DNA of 64,000 bases, taken from NCBI RefSeq assembly GCF_000741535.1, contig NZ_JGYQ01000007.1, positions 248,001 through 312,000 of the forward strand, read 5' to 3'. The first letter of the stretch is position 1. Each line of letters begins with the position of its first letter. The notes beneath the pieces are model-generated. The model was not told the DNA's origin and did not search any database. It was given only the letters and a program-made list of their open reading frames with translations. A program made the position numbers and the translations under genes. The DNA comes from Bifidobacterium boum (lineage in GTDB: Bacteria > Actinomycetota > Actinomycetes > Actinomycetales > Bifidobacteriaceae). Below are positions 26,627 through 34,124 of this stretch, piece after piece.

Positions 26627-26974
26627 GCCGTTTCCTTCTTCTTTCTTCCCATCGCACTTTCTTCCCATCGCACCGACCGGATGAATCGTGGTGCAAATAC
26701 CTCCTAAGCAGGCAACGATCTCGCTCAATCACGAATGGCATTGTGCGCTGAACAATACAATTGTGCGAACGGACCGTCTTCTCACATTCTCGCTAACGAT
26801 TATCAGTTGTAGCCAGTTGCAGCCATGGCGGTTTCTCCTGCTCTGCGTAACCTAGTGCGGCAATGTTGAAACGTCAATGGGTTTTCGAAATTTGCGTATA
26901 AAAATTCCGGATGCTTATTGCGCATCCGGACTCCACCATCAACAAGCTCCCGCTGCAGGATGTCGCGATCAATG
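26627..26974. other. intergenic region upstream of the macrodomain gene
   Basis: The stretch is AT-rich from about 26740 and should hold the promoter of the macrodomain/sirtuin pair. A hairpin with arms CCGGATGC and GCATCCGG occurs at about 26909-26931. No gene is seen before the recombinase remnant. Confidence 0.4.
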
Positions 26975-27053
26975 CCATCAATCAGATACCGTCTTTGCCG
27001 GCCGCTTCACCGTGGAATTCAAGCCCGGCATCACAATTGACATCGAAGCATAA
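26975..27053 (+). pseudogene. extreme 3' remnant of a large serine recombinase gene
   Basis: The codons before the TAA at 27051 encode V-F-A-G-R-F-T-V-E-F-K-P-G-I-T-I-D-I-E-A, nearly identical to the tail of the recombinase remnant at 48390-48738. Upstream residues fit only in another frame and soon fade. It is a footprint of a lost Firmicutes-type integrase. Confidence 0.75.
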
Positions 27054-27054
27054 A

Positions 27055-27098
27055 AAGGCTCCTCGCCGCCGACGCATTTGCCGGCAGTGAGGAGCCTT
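27055..27098. terminator. hairpin terminator after the recombinase remnant
   Basis: Arms AAGGCTCCTC (27055-27064) and GAGGAGCCTT (27089-27098) enclose a GC-rich loop. T-rich sequence follows on both strands, so it may serve both the recombinase remnant and the converging GNAT pseudogene. A related hairpin follows the second recombinase remnant at 48743. Confidence 0.7.
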
Positions 27099-27129
27099 GG
27101 TCTTGTTTAGATTATCTGTCCCGGAAGTT

Positions 27130-27734
27130 TCAACTTCTTCTTTGCGGGAATCCCTTGTCGAATTTCTCCACATCGGAATCATCCACATAATATCCCTGCG
27201 GTGTCAGGTATACACCAGTAATGCCATCGAAGTATCCCGGAATCAGTTCCTTGCAGAGGAAAAAGGAGTCATCCACGCCTTCCGGCAGGTCATGGTAGCG
27301 GGGATGCCAAACTCACGGGCATAAGTAAAGCCGCACTTGCCGTAGAATCCGATATTGCCTTCAAGCAGAACAGCGCCATAGCCGAGTCCGGTCGCCTTCT
27401 CCAGAGAGTAAGCAAGCAGCGCCTTTCCATAACCCTTGCGTTTGAGTTCTGGAGTGATGCTAATCGGCCCCATTGTCAGGACAGGAATCACCTTGCCATC
27501 ATCCGCTTCGATAACCGTCTTCATGAGCATATTCTGCCCGATCAGTCTGCCATCCTGCTCCATGACGAAATCAAGTTCCTTGATGAAAGCCGGATCATCA
27601 CGCAGCACATGGAGCACATAATGCTCACTGCATCCCAGACGGTACACGTTCCAGAACGATTCCCTGACGAGATTCTCAACTTCTCTATGGTCTTCAGTTC
27701 TTTCTAAACGAATGATGTAGTCATCTGCATTCAT
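27130..27734 (-). pseudogene. GNAT N-acetyltransferase, frameshifted
   Basis: From the ATG at 27734 the frame gives a GNAT protein (M-G-P-I-S-I-T-P-E-L-K-R-K-G-Y-G-K-A-L, then N-I-G-F-Y-G-K-C-G-F) that stops early at 27243. The true C-terminus continues in another frame: D-L-P-E-G-V-D-D-S-F-F-L-C-K-E-L-I-P-G-Y-F (to about 27200), ending at a TGA at 27130. The break lies in a CCCC run near 27308. A protein ending at 27243 would lack the final strand. The start overlaps the stop of the DUF4268 remnant upstream (ATGA), so it was once coupled to the DUF262 gene. Confidence 0.75.
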
Positions 27735-27943
27735 TGTTTTTCTTCCTGAAAATCGTTGACTGCAATAATAACCGTTCTCGCGCCTATGTGCACATCGTAA
27801 TATGTTCGACCAGCAGCTTTCTGTTTTGCTATATCGTTTGATCTGCCGTGCTCATTTGCATAGTTTACGAATGCTGTCCAGAATTGCAGTTATTGATCTT
27901 CTCCGGAGCCTTCTGCACTTTTTTCGGATTCCAGTACGTTCAC
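27731..27943 (-). pseudogene. decayed DUF4268-like C-terminal extension of the DUF262 gene
   Basis: The frame of the DUF262 protein continues past its TAG stop through one further TAA to a TGA at 27731. After the second stop it encodes L-Q-F-W-T-A-F-V-N-Y-A-N-E-H-G-R and G-R-T-Y-Y-D-V-H-I-G-A-R, resembling the start of DUF4268, a domain often found after DUF262/DUF1524. The present protein therefore seems to have lost a C-terminal domain by nonsense mutations. Confidence 0.5.
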
Positions 27944-30052
27944 CTATACTTCCCTCAACTCCTCCGGGATTTCTCGTCCATCTTTGACGAATGAAATACC
28001 GATCAGTTTTTCCAACTGTTCCTCGTCAAATTGCAGGTTCCAGCGTTCCTGCATAAATGCGAGGAGTTTTTCTGTTCTGCTGTATATCTCAAATGCAGTC
28101 CAATCCTGCAGTTTGGATACCTCTATCTCTGAGTGAGATCCATTCTCGTACCCGCGACGTCCCGTGGTTTTGGAATGCTTCTTATCCTCAAAACTATCAT
28201 TCTGCAAAGCTGAGTTTATACTCCGAGACAACAGCAGAAGGTTCCCAAGGGCTCCGGAAAGTATCTTGATTTCGGAATCATTAAACTGCCGGTACATATT
28301 ACGCCAGTAATACTTCGTCGGCGTCTGAGGGAGGATATGTTCGATGGACACTTTATCCTTCTCGGACTTTGTAAACATTGACCACGGATGATCTGTGTCG
28401 AAATGATTTATATTATTTTTCTCTATCAGCTTAGCCTCATATTCATAAAAGAAGTAGCGCAGACCGTTCCAGTCGTAGTAGCCATTTCCTGTAGAAAAAT
28501 ATTTCTCAATTCTGGTAACAAAGTTCTGCGTGGCATAAGGGATGTTGTTCGTAGTCGTGTCATAGATTTCTTTGCAGAGGTCATCAACATCTGTTTCTTT
28601 CACATACACCTGATGCGCAGCTCGATTATAACGACTGCGGCCCTGGGATGCATAAAAATGACCCAAGCGAAATGTAACAAAGATAAAGCGTTCGATAGCT
28701 TCAAAAATTTTAACTCTGCTGTTCGCAGAAATATCCCGCCTACTGATGACCGCAGTGACCAGAGGTCTGAAATATCCGATGCCGATACGGCTAAGTCTAT
28801 CAACTCGTTTTTGCTCTTCAGGAGTAAGATTAACACTTTCAAACGGAAAATGGGTGTCATACCAGTACTTCGCCATATCTTTGAGGCTGTTGACATAGTC
28901 CTCGATTTCTTTTGGCTGAAGTTTGGATACCTCTATGTTTTCCTGTTCTTCTGTTTCGGTAACTTCCGTGTCGTCTGCATCCGTGACATCATCGCTGATA
29001 ACCGACTCAGTCTCCGGATCAACAAAACGGGCGACTTTTTCAAATATGCCCTTTGATGAGAACTTGTTCAAAAGGAATTTGATGTAATCATCCCCACGTT
29101 TATGGGAGTCTCCGAAATAGATAATCCAATGGTCATGCAGGAAGTCATCATCGGAAAGAGATTCACTCTTGTTTCTACCAAGCTGATAGTATACTTCCTT
29201 CCAAGCATCATTTATCTTTTTTCGAAGTGCAGACTTGTCCTTCTCATCGAATACCTCATCATCATAAAGCGTGGTCAAATAAATCAGTCTGTTTTTCAAC
29301 AGCTCAAGATTCGTCAGCTTCTTACCACGATTGTTCATAGTCTCAAAAGCTACAAATACATCATAATCGTCGCCGATTTCATGGAGATTAAACATCAGGT
29401 GCTGTGTGAGCTTCTTATACAGCGCATTTACTGCCTCAAGGCCGCCTTCTCCGGACTCTTCATATAGCTTGCTGATGTTTTTTGCAAAAAAGTCCTTTGC
29501 AACCTTTAAATTCTTCGTATAGTAGGTTTCATTCACCGTGCCGGAATACGGCTCATCGAACACCTTATATTTCATGTATTCCGCGCTGGGGTTGTCGACC
29601 TCATAGCCGAAAAGGTATGTTGTTACTACTCCGTTTGGCGGTCTTTTTCGGCAGATGTATTTTGAAACGATTTCTTCGACCGTCTCATCCCCCAGTGTGA
29701 TTTCTCTATCTGACTTGCCCTTGTTCTCATCCAAGCCACGCACAAATCCCACGACCTCATTCAAGAGAATGACAAACGTGGTGATGCGCTGCTGGCCGTC
29801 AACGATATGACAAGGCTTGTATCCGTTCTCGACCAGCCACAAATCCTCGCCCCAACTGACGGTCTCCTTGCTTTCTAGTGGCTTAAGGGACAGGGTACCT
29901 GTATAGTGATCGCGATCAGACTGAAGATTTACAAGGTCATCCCAAAAATCCACCAACTGTTGCTGCAACCATGCATAGCCACGCTGATAATCCGGTATCC
30001 GGAATAATCTATTTTGAAAAATCCGAGACAACGGCTGCGGCTCATTTTCCAT
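27944..30052 (-). CDS. DUF262-DUF1524 (GmrSD-like) nuclease-family protein, possibly C-terminally truncated
   Basis: 702 residues. The N-terminal DUF262 domain has the ParB-like motif D-G-Q-Q-R-I-T at residues 85-91, used for nucleotide binding and hydrolysis in GmrS/SspE-like proteins. The middle is charged and helical. The C-terminal DUF1524 part carries the HNH-type I-E-H-I-L-P-Q and G-N-L-L-L-L-S-R motifs. Related proteins restrict phage DNA with modified bases or sense phosphorothioate marks. The ATG has a strong site (AAAGGAGGGG). The gene lies on the outer side of the attachment-core copy at 30307, so it probably arrived separately from the large defence operon. Confidence 0.85.
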   Translation of the reverse strand: MENEPQPLSRIFQNRLFRIPDYQRGYAWLQQQLVDFWDDLVNLQSDRDHYTGTLSLKPLESKETVSWGEDLWLVENGYKPCHIVDGQQRITTFVILLNEVVGFVRGLDENKGKSDREITLGDETVEEIVSKYICRKRPPNGVVTTYLFGYEVDNPSAEYMKYKVFDEPYSGTVNETYYTKNLKVAKDFFAKNISKLYEESGEGGLEAVNALYKKLTQHLMFNLHEIGDDYDVFVAFETMNNRGKKLTNLELLKNRLIYLTTLYDDEVFDEKDKSALRKKINDAWKEVYYQLGRNKSESLSDDDFLHDHWIIYFGDSHKRGDDYIKFLLNKFSSKGIFEKVARFVDPETESVISDDVTDADDTEVTETEEQENIEVSKLQPKEIEDYVNSLKDMAKYWYDTHFPFESVNLTPEEQKRVDRLSRIGIGYFRPLVTAVISRRDISANSRVKIFEAIERFIFVTFRLGHFYASQGRSRYNRAAHQVYVKETDVDDLCKEIYDTTTNNIPYATQNFVTRIEKYFSTGNGYYDWNGLRYFFYEYEAKLIEKNNINHFDTDHPWSMFTKSEKDKVSIEHILPQTPTKYYWRNMYRQFNDSEIKILSGALGNLLLLSRSINSALQNDSFEDKKHSKTTGRRGYENGSHSEIEVSKLQDWTAFEIYSRTEKLLAFMQERWNLQFDEEQLEKLIGISFVKDGREIPEELREV

Positions 30053-30306
30053 AATGTAGCCCCTCCTTTATCTTTTTCCCAGATAGTTACACTTTTACGA
30101 AGAGTTACTCTGCCGTATCTCTTCATCTGTTGGCCACTATTCCCTTTTTGTTGTTTAAGACAGTACACCTTAATCGGCTTGAATCCAAAACTGTTCAGCA
30201 AAGCTGGTAGAGAGATAGTCAACAGGAACTGCTCGATGTTAAATTCCTCCGATTGTCCGAAAACCGCAGTATTACTGGGCTTTCGCGGTTATTTTCCTTC
30301 GACCCG
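30053..30306. other. intergenic region upstream of the DUF262 gene
   Basis: The 254 bases up to the attachment-core copy should contain the DUF262 promoter. A minus-strand frame (30222 to about 30060) leads into the DUF262 start region but matches no family I know. A possible hairpin (CGAAAACCGC and GCGGTTATTTTC) lies near 30258-30296. Confidence 0.35.
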
Positions 30307-30334
30307 TGACATCAATGCCACCGTCTCAACGCGG
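30307..30334. repeat. attachment-site core, copy 3 (duplicated 3' end of the methyltransferase gene)
   Basis: 28 bases match the 3' end of the uracil-5-methyltransferase gene at 52073-52100 at 25 positions and lie in the same orientation. On the minus strand it still encodes V-E-T-V-A-L-M-S. This is what integration into the 3' end of a gene leaves at the far end of an island. Confidence 0.75.
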
Positions 30335-30378
30335 CACGAGACAAGCACCTGAATGTCTGGATTCCGTACACATTTCCG

Positions 30379-30580
30379 CCCGTTCGCGGGAACTCCTCAA
30401 AGCCAAAAACGGCGCTTTTACAGGTGCTCTCCGTTTGCGGGAACTTGTCCACGTGTTTTTTCTACCTATAACACGGCGGGCAGAAGGAAGGCCATCGTTT
30501 CAACATGCCCTCCCCTGCCCCATGCTCTCCCCGCCCAATCGGTTTATGATCAAGGTCTAGGCCCAGTATGCCGTTAACTT
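30379..30580. repeat. long direct repeat, copy A
   Basis: About 200 bases are repeated at 33783-33967 in the same orientation, with roughly 75-80 percent identity judged by eye. Shared blocks include GCGGGAACT, ACAGGTGCTCT, TTTTTCTACCTATAA, CGGTTTATGATCAAGGTCT and CAGTATGCCGTTAACTTG. The block (G/T)TTCGCGGGAACT occurs twice inside each copy. Its first block also follows attachment copy 2 (GCCCGTTCGCGG at about 50383). It may represent the integrase-binding arm of an attachment site. Confidence 0.75.
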
Positions 30581-30763
30581 GGGATCCGGCGGATCACCGT
30601 TCACGATGACCACCTTGCCGTCCGGTTCAAATCAGGGCAAAGCATGTCATCAAAGCACTTGGGTGAACCCGTTGAGAGGGGGCGTCTGGAATTTGAGAGC
30701 ATATGACGTGAAATGTCCCATTTCGGCAAAATCAATCAAGGAAAGGCCATTGTCATGAAAAAT

Positions 30764-30802
30764 AAGGCTGCGTTATTGATGTCTTTTCAACAACGCAGCC
30801 TT
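30764..30802. terminator. rho-independent terminator of the lipoprotein gene
   Basis: Arms AAGGCTGCGTT and AACGCAGCCTT (11 base pairs, 17-base loop) lie 22 bases past the lipoprotein stop. On the minus strand the hairpin is followed by ATTTTT. Confidence 0.8.
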
Positions 30803-30823
30803 GTTCCTGCCATTATTCGTAGA

Positions 30824-31315
30824 TTACTCTAATGTAATCGCAACATCTCCGCTGCCAAGCATCTCTCTCATTTCCTGCTGCGACAGATCAACATGTCCCA
30901 GCCTGGTATAGGCCCAGGAATTGGAGCCGTAGAAGATCACGATCTGGTTTCCGGAGTAAAGAACGATATCTCCATAGCTTGTTTCGGACTGTACATCATT
31001 CCGCACGATGCTCTGCCCGATCGGACCGACCTGCTCAAAGCCGCCGTACATCGACATCTGAATTGTAACAGGGCTTAATTCCTTCAGCGCCTCTACAGAC
31101 GCATTGTTTTCCCAGGTTACGGGAACCTCTGTTTCACCGATCAATAATCGCATGGCATCCTCCACTTTCTGTGTTTCTTCATCGGACGGTTCTACCGGTA
31201 TCACACTCTCTGTTTGGGAAGATGTCGTTTGAGGCTCCGTAGAGACGCTCTTTTGCGCCGTACATCCCGAAAGAACGAACAATATAGAAGCCATCAGAAT
31301 AGCCGGTTTTCTCAA
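30824..31315 (-). CDS. lipoprotein with cyclophilin-like domain
   Basis: 163 residues. The signal ends in a lipobox (V-L-S-G-C), a threonine/serine/glutamine-rich linker follows, and the remaining 110 residues fit the cyclophilin-like fold of small Firmicutes proteins: V-P-V-T-W-E-N-N-A-S, G-D-I-V-L-Y-S-G-N-Q-I-V-I-F-Y-G, S-W-A-Y-T-R-L-G. Activity is unproven. The start is a TTG at 31315 preceded by AGAAGG. It follows the alpha/beta hydrolase gene at 44 bases on the same strand, so both belong to one transcript. Confidence 0.8.
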   Translation of the reverse strand: MRKPAILMASILFVLSGCTAQKSVSTEPQTTSSQTESVIPVEPSDEETQKVEDAMRLLIGETEVPVTWENNASVEALKELSPVTIQMSMYGGFEQVGPIGQSIVRNDVQSETSYGDIVLYSGNQIVIFYGSNSWAYTRLGHVDLSQQEMREMLGSGDVAITLE

Positions 31316-31359
31316 TGCAGCTTACCTTCTGTAGAGTTCTTCCAGAGACAAAATGATTT

Positions 31360-32367
31360 TCATTTCAGATATTCCTCAAAGAAACTCTGCAGCTTCTCAA
31401 AGGGGATCGCATCCTTACCGCCGCCATCATAGAGGTCCGTATGAACCGCATCCGGAATGATCATCAGTTCCTTGTTGTCCGTGTATTTACTGTCCTTTAC
31501 CATGTTGGCGTAGGCATCCCGGCTGAAATAACAGGAGTGTGCCTTCTCTCCATGAACGATCAGGACAGCGGAGCGAATTTCATTGCTGTACTGAAGGATT
31601 GGCTGATTTAGGAAAGACTCACAGCCAATGACATTCCACCCTCCATTGGAGTTCAAGGAACGGGCATGATAGCCGCGGCTGGTCTTATAGTAGTCGTAAT
31701 AATCCTTCACAAAGAAAGGTGCATCTTCAGGAAGCGGATCGACTACGCCACCGCCCAGCGCATATTCACCGGCCTTATAATCCACAATGCGTTGCGCGCA
31801 TAGGGCAGCCTTCTTGGCATAGCGGGCTTCCTCGCTGTCCTCGGCGTCAAAATAACCGTTGGCATTGACCCGAGTCATGTCGTACATCGTCATGACTGCC
31901 GTAGCCTTGATGCGGGTATCCAGTGCTGCTGTATTCAGGGCCATACCGCCCCAGCCGCAGATACCGATGATGCCGATGCGGTTGGGATCGACCAGATCAC
32001 AAAGAGACAGGAAATCCACTGCCGCCATGAAATCCTCGGTATTGATATCGGGAGAAGCCATGTAGCGGGGCTGTCCGCCGCTCTCGCCGGTAAAGGACGG
32101 GTCAAATGCAATCGTCAGGAATCCACGCTCCGCCATGGTCTGTGCATACAGTCCGGAGCTCTGCTCCTTGACCGCGCCAAAAGGCCCACTGACTGCAAGC
32201 GCAGGAAGCTTACCGTCTGCATTCTTCGGCACATACATGTCCGCCGCCAGCGTGATTCCATAGCGGTTCACAAAGGTCACCTTGCTGTGATTCACCCTGT
32301 CGCTTTTCGGGAAGGTCTTGTCCCATTCCCGAGTGAGTTTCAGGTCTTCTGTCTTCATCATGGTCAT
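31360..32367 (-). CDS. alpha/beta hydrolase (dienelactone-hydrolase-like)
   Basis: 335 residues. The oxyanion and nucleophile region reads G-I-I-G-I-C-G-W-G-G-M-A-L, where cysteine stands in the usual serine place of the G-x-S-x-G elbow, as in dienelactone hydrolases. A late D-A-V-H-T-D-L-Y-D supplies the histidine. The N-terminus V-T-F-V-N-R-Y-G-I-T-L-A-A-D-M-Y-V-P fits peptidase S15/Xaa-Pro-like or YcjY-type hydrolases. The ATG at 32367 has AAAGGCGG before it; earlier codons are rejected. The gene is divergent from a LysR regulator, its likely controller. Confidence 0.88.
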   Translation of the reverse strand: MTMMKTEDLKLTREWDKTFPKSDRVNHSKVTFVNRYGITLAADMYVPKNADGKLPALAVSGPFGAVKEQSSGLYAQTMAERGFLTIAFDPSFTGESGGQPRYMASPDINTEDFMAAVDFLSLCDLVDPNRIGIIGICGWGGMALNTAALDTRIKATAVMTMYDMTRVNANGYFDAEDSEEARYAKKAALCAQRIVDYKAGEYALGGGVVDPLPEDAPFFVKDYYDYYKTSRGYHARSLNSNGGWNVIGCESFLNQPILQYSNEIRSAVLIVHGEKAHSCYFSRDAYANMVKDSKYTDNKELMIIPDAVHTDLYDGGGKDAIPFEKLQSFFEEYLK

Positions 32368-32438
32368 TGCCGCCTTTCTATTTTGTATGGCTCTTTTTCT
32401 GAATGAGGTAATCGAGGCAATCAATCCTTTATTGGTGC

Positions 32439-32467
32439 TTGACGGGTCCTTTACAAATGGTTATATT
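32439..32467 (+). promoter_or_regulatory. sigma-70-type promoter of the LysR gene
   Basis: TTGACG (32439-32444) and TATATT (32462-32467) are separated by 17 bases, 57 bases upstream of the LysR ATG. This is the strongest promoter match by eye in the window. It lies in the divergent gap shared with the hydrolase gene. Confidence 0.75.
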
Positions 32468-32524
32468 GAATGTCGTGTTATTCGTTTTTGGAATATCATA
32501 TCATATAAAAGAGGAACTTTCAGG

Positions 32525-33406
32525 ATGGAAATACGGACGCTCAGATACTTTCTTGCGGTCGCACAGGAAGAGAATATGACACGGGCGGCAGAAACACTGC
32601 ATGTAACACAACCCACGCTGTCAAAATCGCTGAAAAGTTTAGAGGATGAACTCGGGAAGAAACTGTTTACCCGGCACAGCTTCAGTATCAAGCTGACGGA
32701 TGAGGGAATCCTCTTGCGCAATCGTGCCGAAGATCTGGTCAGTATGGTAGACAGGATCGAGCAGGAGTTCATTTCCCTGGACGACATCACCGGCGGGGAT
32801 CTGTACTTTGGACTGGCGGAGTCATTCCAGATCCGCTATCTTGCCCAGTCAATCCATTCCTTTAAACAGACCTATCCCGATCTTCGGTACCACATCACCA
32901 GCGGTGACACGGAACAGGTCATGGAAAAGCTGGACAAGGGGCTGCTGGACTTTGTGGTGTTGGCGGAATCTGCGGATGCAGGAACGTATGAATCCGTCGT
33001 CTTCCCTGAAGCCGATCTCTGGGGTCTTGTCATACCGGAAGATGACCCGTTGGCAAAGAAAAAGGCCATCCATGTGGATGACCTGATCGGACTGCCATTA
33101 TTCTGTTCTGAGCAGAGCTGGGAAAATGATATTCCAAAATGGGCCGGGGATAAGATGAGCGATCTGCATCTTGAGGGATCCTTCCGGCTAGCATACAACG
33201 CTTCTATTTTTACAAAAGAGCATCTCGGATATCTGCTCACCTTCGACAAGCTGATCGACACCTCTCCCGAAAGCGGACTTGTGTTCCGGCCGCTTATGCC
33301 TTGCCTTGAAACAAGGCTGTACCTTGTGTGGAAAAGATATCAGACGTTTTCTCCAATCGCGGAAAGATTTCTAAAACAAATACAATCTACATTTACCGCC
33401 ATATGA
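32525..33406 (+). CDS. LysR-family transcriptional regulator
   Basis: 293 residues with the classical start M-E-I-R-T-L-R-Y-F-L-A-V-A, helix-turn-helix (M-T-R-A-A-E-T-L-H-V-T-Q-P-T-L-S-K-S-L) and effector domain. It is one of the few plus-strand genes. The ATG at 32525 is preceded by AGGAACTTTCAGG. It is divergently transcribed from the hydrolase/lipoprotein pair and probably controls it from the 157-base shared region. The whole three-gene block lies between the two long direct repeats. Confidence 0.92.
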   Translation: MEIRTLRYFLAVAQEENMTRAAETLHVTQPTLSKSLKSLEDELGKKLFTRHSFSIKLTDEGILLRNRAEDLVSMVDRIEQEFISLDDITGGDLYFGLAESFQIRYLAQSIHSFKQTYPDLRYHITSGDTEQVMEKLDKGLLDFVVLAESADAGTYESVVFPEADLWGLVIPEDDPLAKKKAIHVDDLIGLPLFCSEQSWENDIPKWAGDKMSDLHLEGSFRLAYNASIFTKEHLGYLLTFDKLIDTSPESGLVFRPLMPCLETRLYLVWKRYQTFSPIAERFLKQIQSTFTAI

Positions 33407-33424
33407 TTACAATGACTTCCGGCG

Positions 33425-33614
33425 ACTGTAAGTAAAGCTGACTTGAGATGTCTGCTGTTTAAGCTGCTGTTATAGATGCAAAAGCGGTCTACAACCAATT
33501 TTAGCTGTGCACTCATGCCATGGTAATAAAGCGGCGTGGCAAAAGACAACCATATCCGATGCGAGGAGTTTTTAACGAATCATCCCCACATCATCTTTTT
33601 GTACACGAGGCCCT
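33425..33614 (-). pseudogene. NAD(P)H-dependent FMN reductase / flavodoxin-fold fragment
   Basis: A minus-strand frame encodes F-A-T-P-L-Y-Y-H-G-M-S-A-Q-L-K-L-V-V-D-R-F and H-L-K-S-A-L-L-T-V-A, the flavin-binding core of NADPH-dependent FMN reductases. The preceding cysteine region (C-x-Q-K-D-D-V-G) is split across frames. Start and end are missing, so only about 60 residues survive. Confidence 0.6.
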
Positions 33615-33740
33615 TCATAACCACAGGCCACGCATCCGCGACTTGCCGCGCCGGCGCACTCCGGTAATGATCTTGATATCCGGGGTCCCCATAAGATCAA
33701 GAAGCCGCTACATATATTCTGGTCTTTCAATATATTTCAT
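33615..33740 (-). pseudogene. AAA ATPase (DUF4143-type) N-terminal fragment
   Basis: From an ATG at 33740 the frame reads M-K-Y-I-E-R-P-E-Y-M, an in-frame TAG, then R-L-L-D-L-M-G-T-P-D-I-K-I-I-T-G-V-R-R-R-G-K-S, the N-terminus and Walker A of ATPases with DUF4143. It stops at 33615, where it meets the reductase fragment. It is broken by a nonsense codon and truncated. Confidence 0.6.
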
Positions 33741-33782
33741 AATGCCACTTCCGAAATTGAAAATTTTTTAGAGTTTCGCACC

Positions 33783-33967
33783 TGCGTTTGCGGGAACTGC
33801 TCTAAGCCGAAAATCGGCGCCATTACAGGTGCTCTTTGTTTGCGGGAACTGGTCCGCGTGCTTTTTCTACCTATAATACGGCGGGCTGGAGGGAGGCCAT
33901 CGTCTCGACCTGTCTCTCCGCCCAATCGGTTTATGATCAAGGTCTCAACCCAGTATGCCGTTAACTT
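33783..33967. repeat. long direct repeat, copy B
   Basis: This is the second copy of the repeat at 30379-30580. It contains TGGTCC and TATAAT with a 16-base spacer (TATAAT at 33872-33877), and copy A has TTGTCC and TATAAC in the same places. Unlike copy A it has no attachment-core sequence before it. The copies flank the lipoprotein/hydrolase/LysR block. Confidence 0.75.
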
Positions 33968-33998
33968 GCCCGGAAACCATGCTGTTTCCGGGCTTTTC
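33968..33998 (+). terminator. hairpin terminator directly after repeat copy B
   Basis: Arms GCCCGGAAAC (33968-33977) and GTTTCCGGGC (33984-33993) are followed by TTTTCT on the plus strand. No plus-strand protein gene ends here. With the promoter-like elements of repeat B it could define a short transcript of about 115 bases. Confidence 0.6.
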
Positions 33999-34124
33999 TG
34001 CGTTTCAGGGGCGTTGAGCGGGAGCGCATCTGCGGCACTGTACTGATATGTTGCTGTGGCTTCTGCAGCCAAAAGCGACCCCTCAATCTGCAATCGTTAA
34101 AAAGTATGGCCATCGCTGAAGGGT

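Noticed and set aside
28388..29467. Plus-strand frames opposite the DUF262 gene
   Set aside because: They lie fully inside a well-supported minus-strand gene and have no ribosome site or homology.
33340..33424. Extension of the FMN reductase fragment into the LysR 3' end
   Set aside because: Homology stops at about 33425. The rest is antisense to LysR coding sequence.
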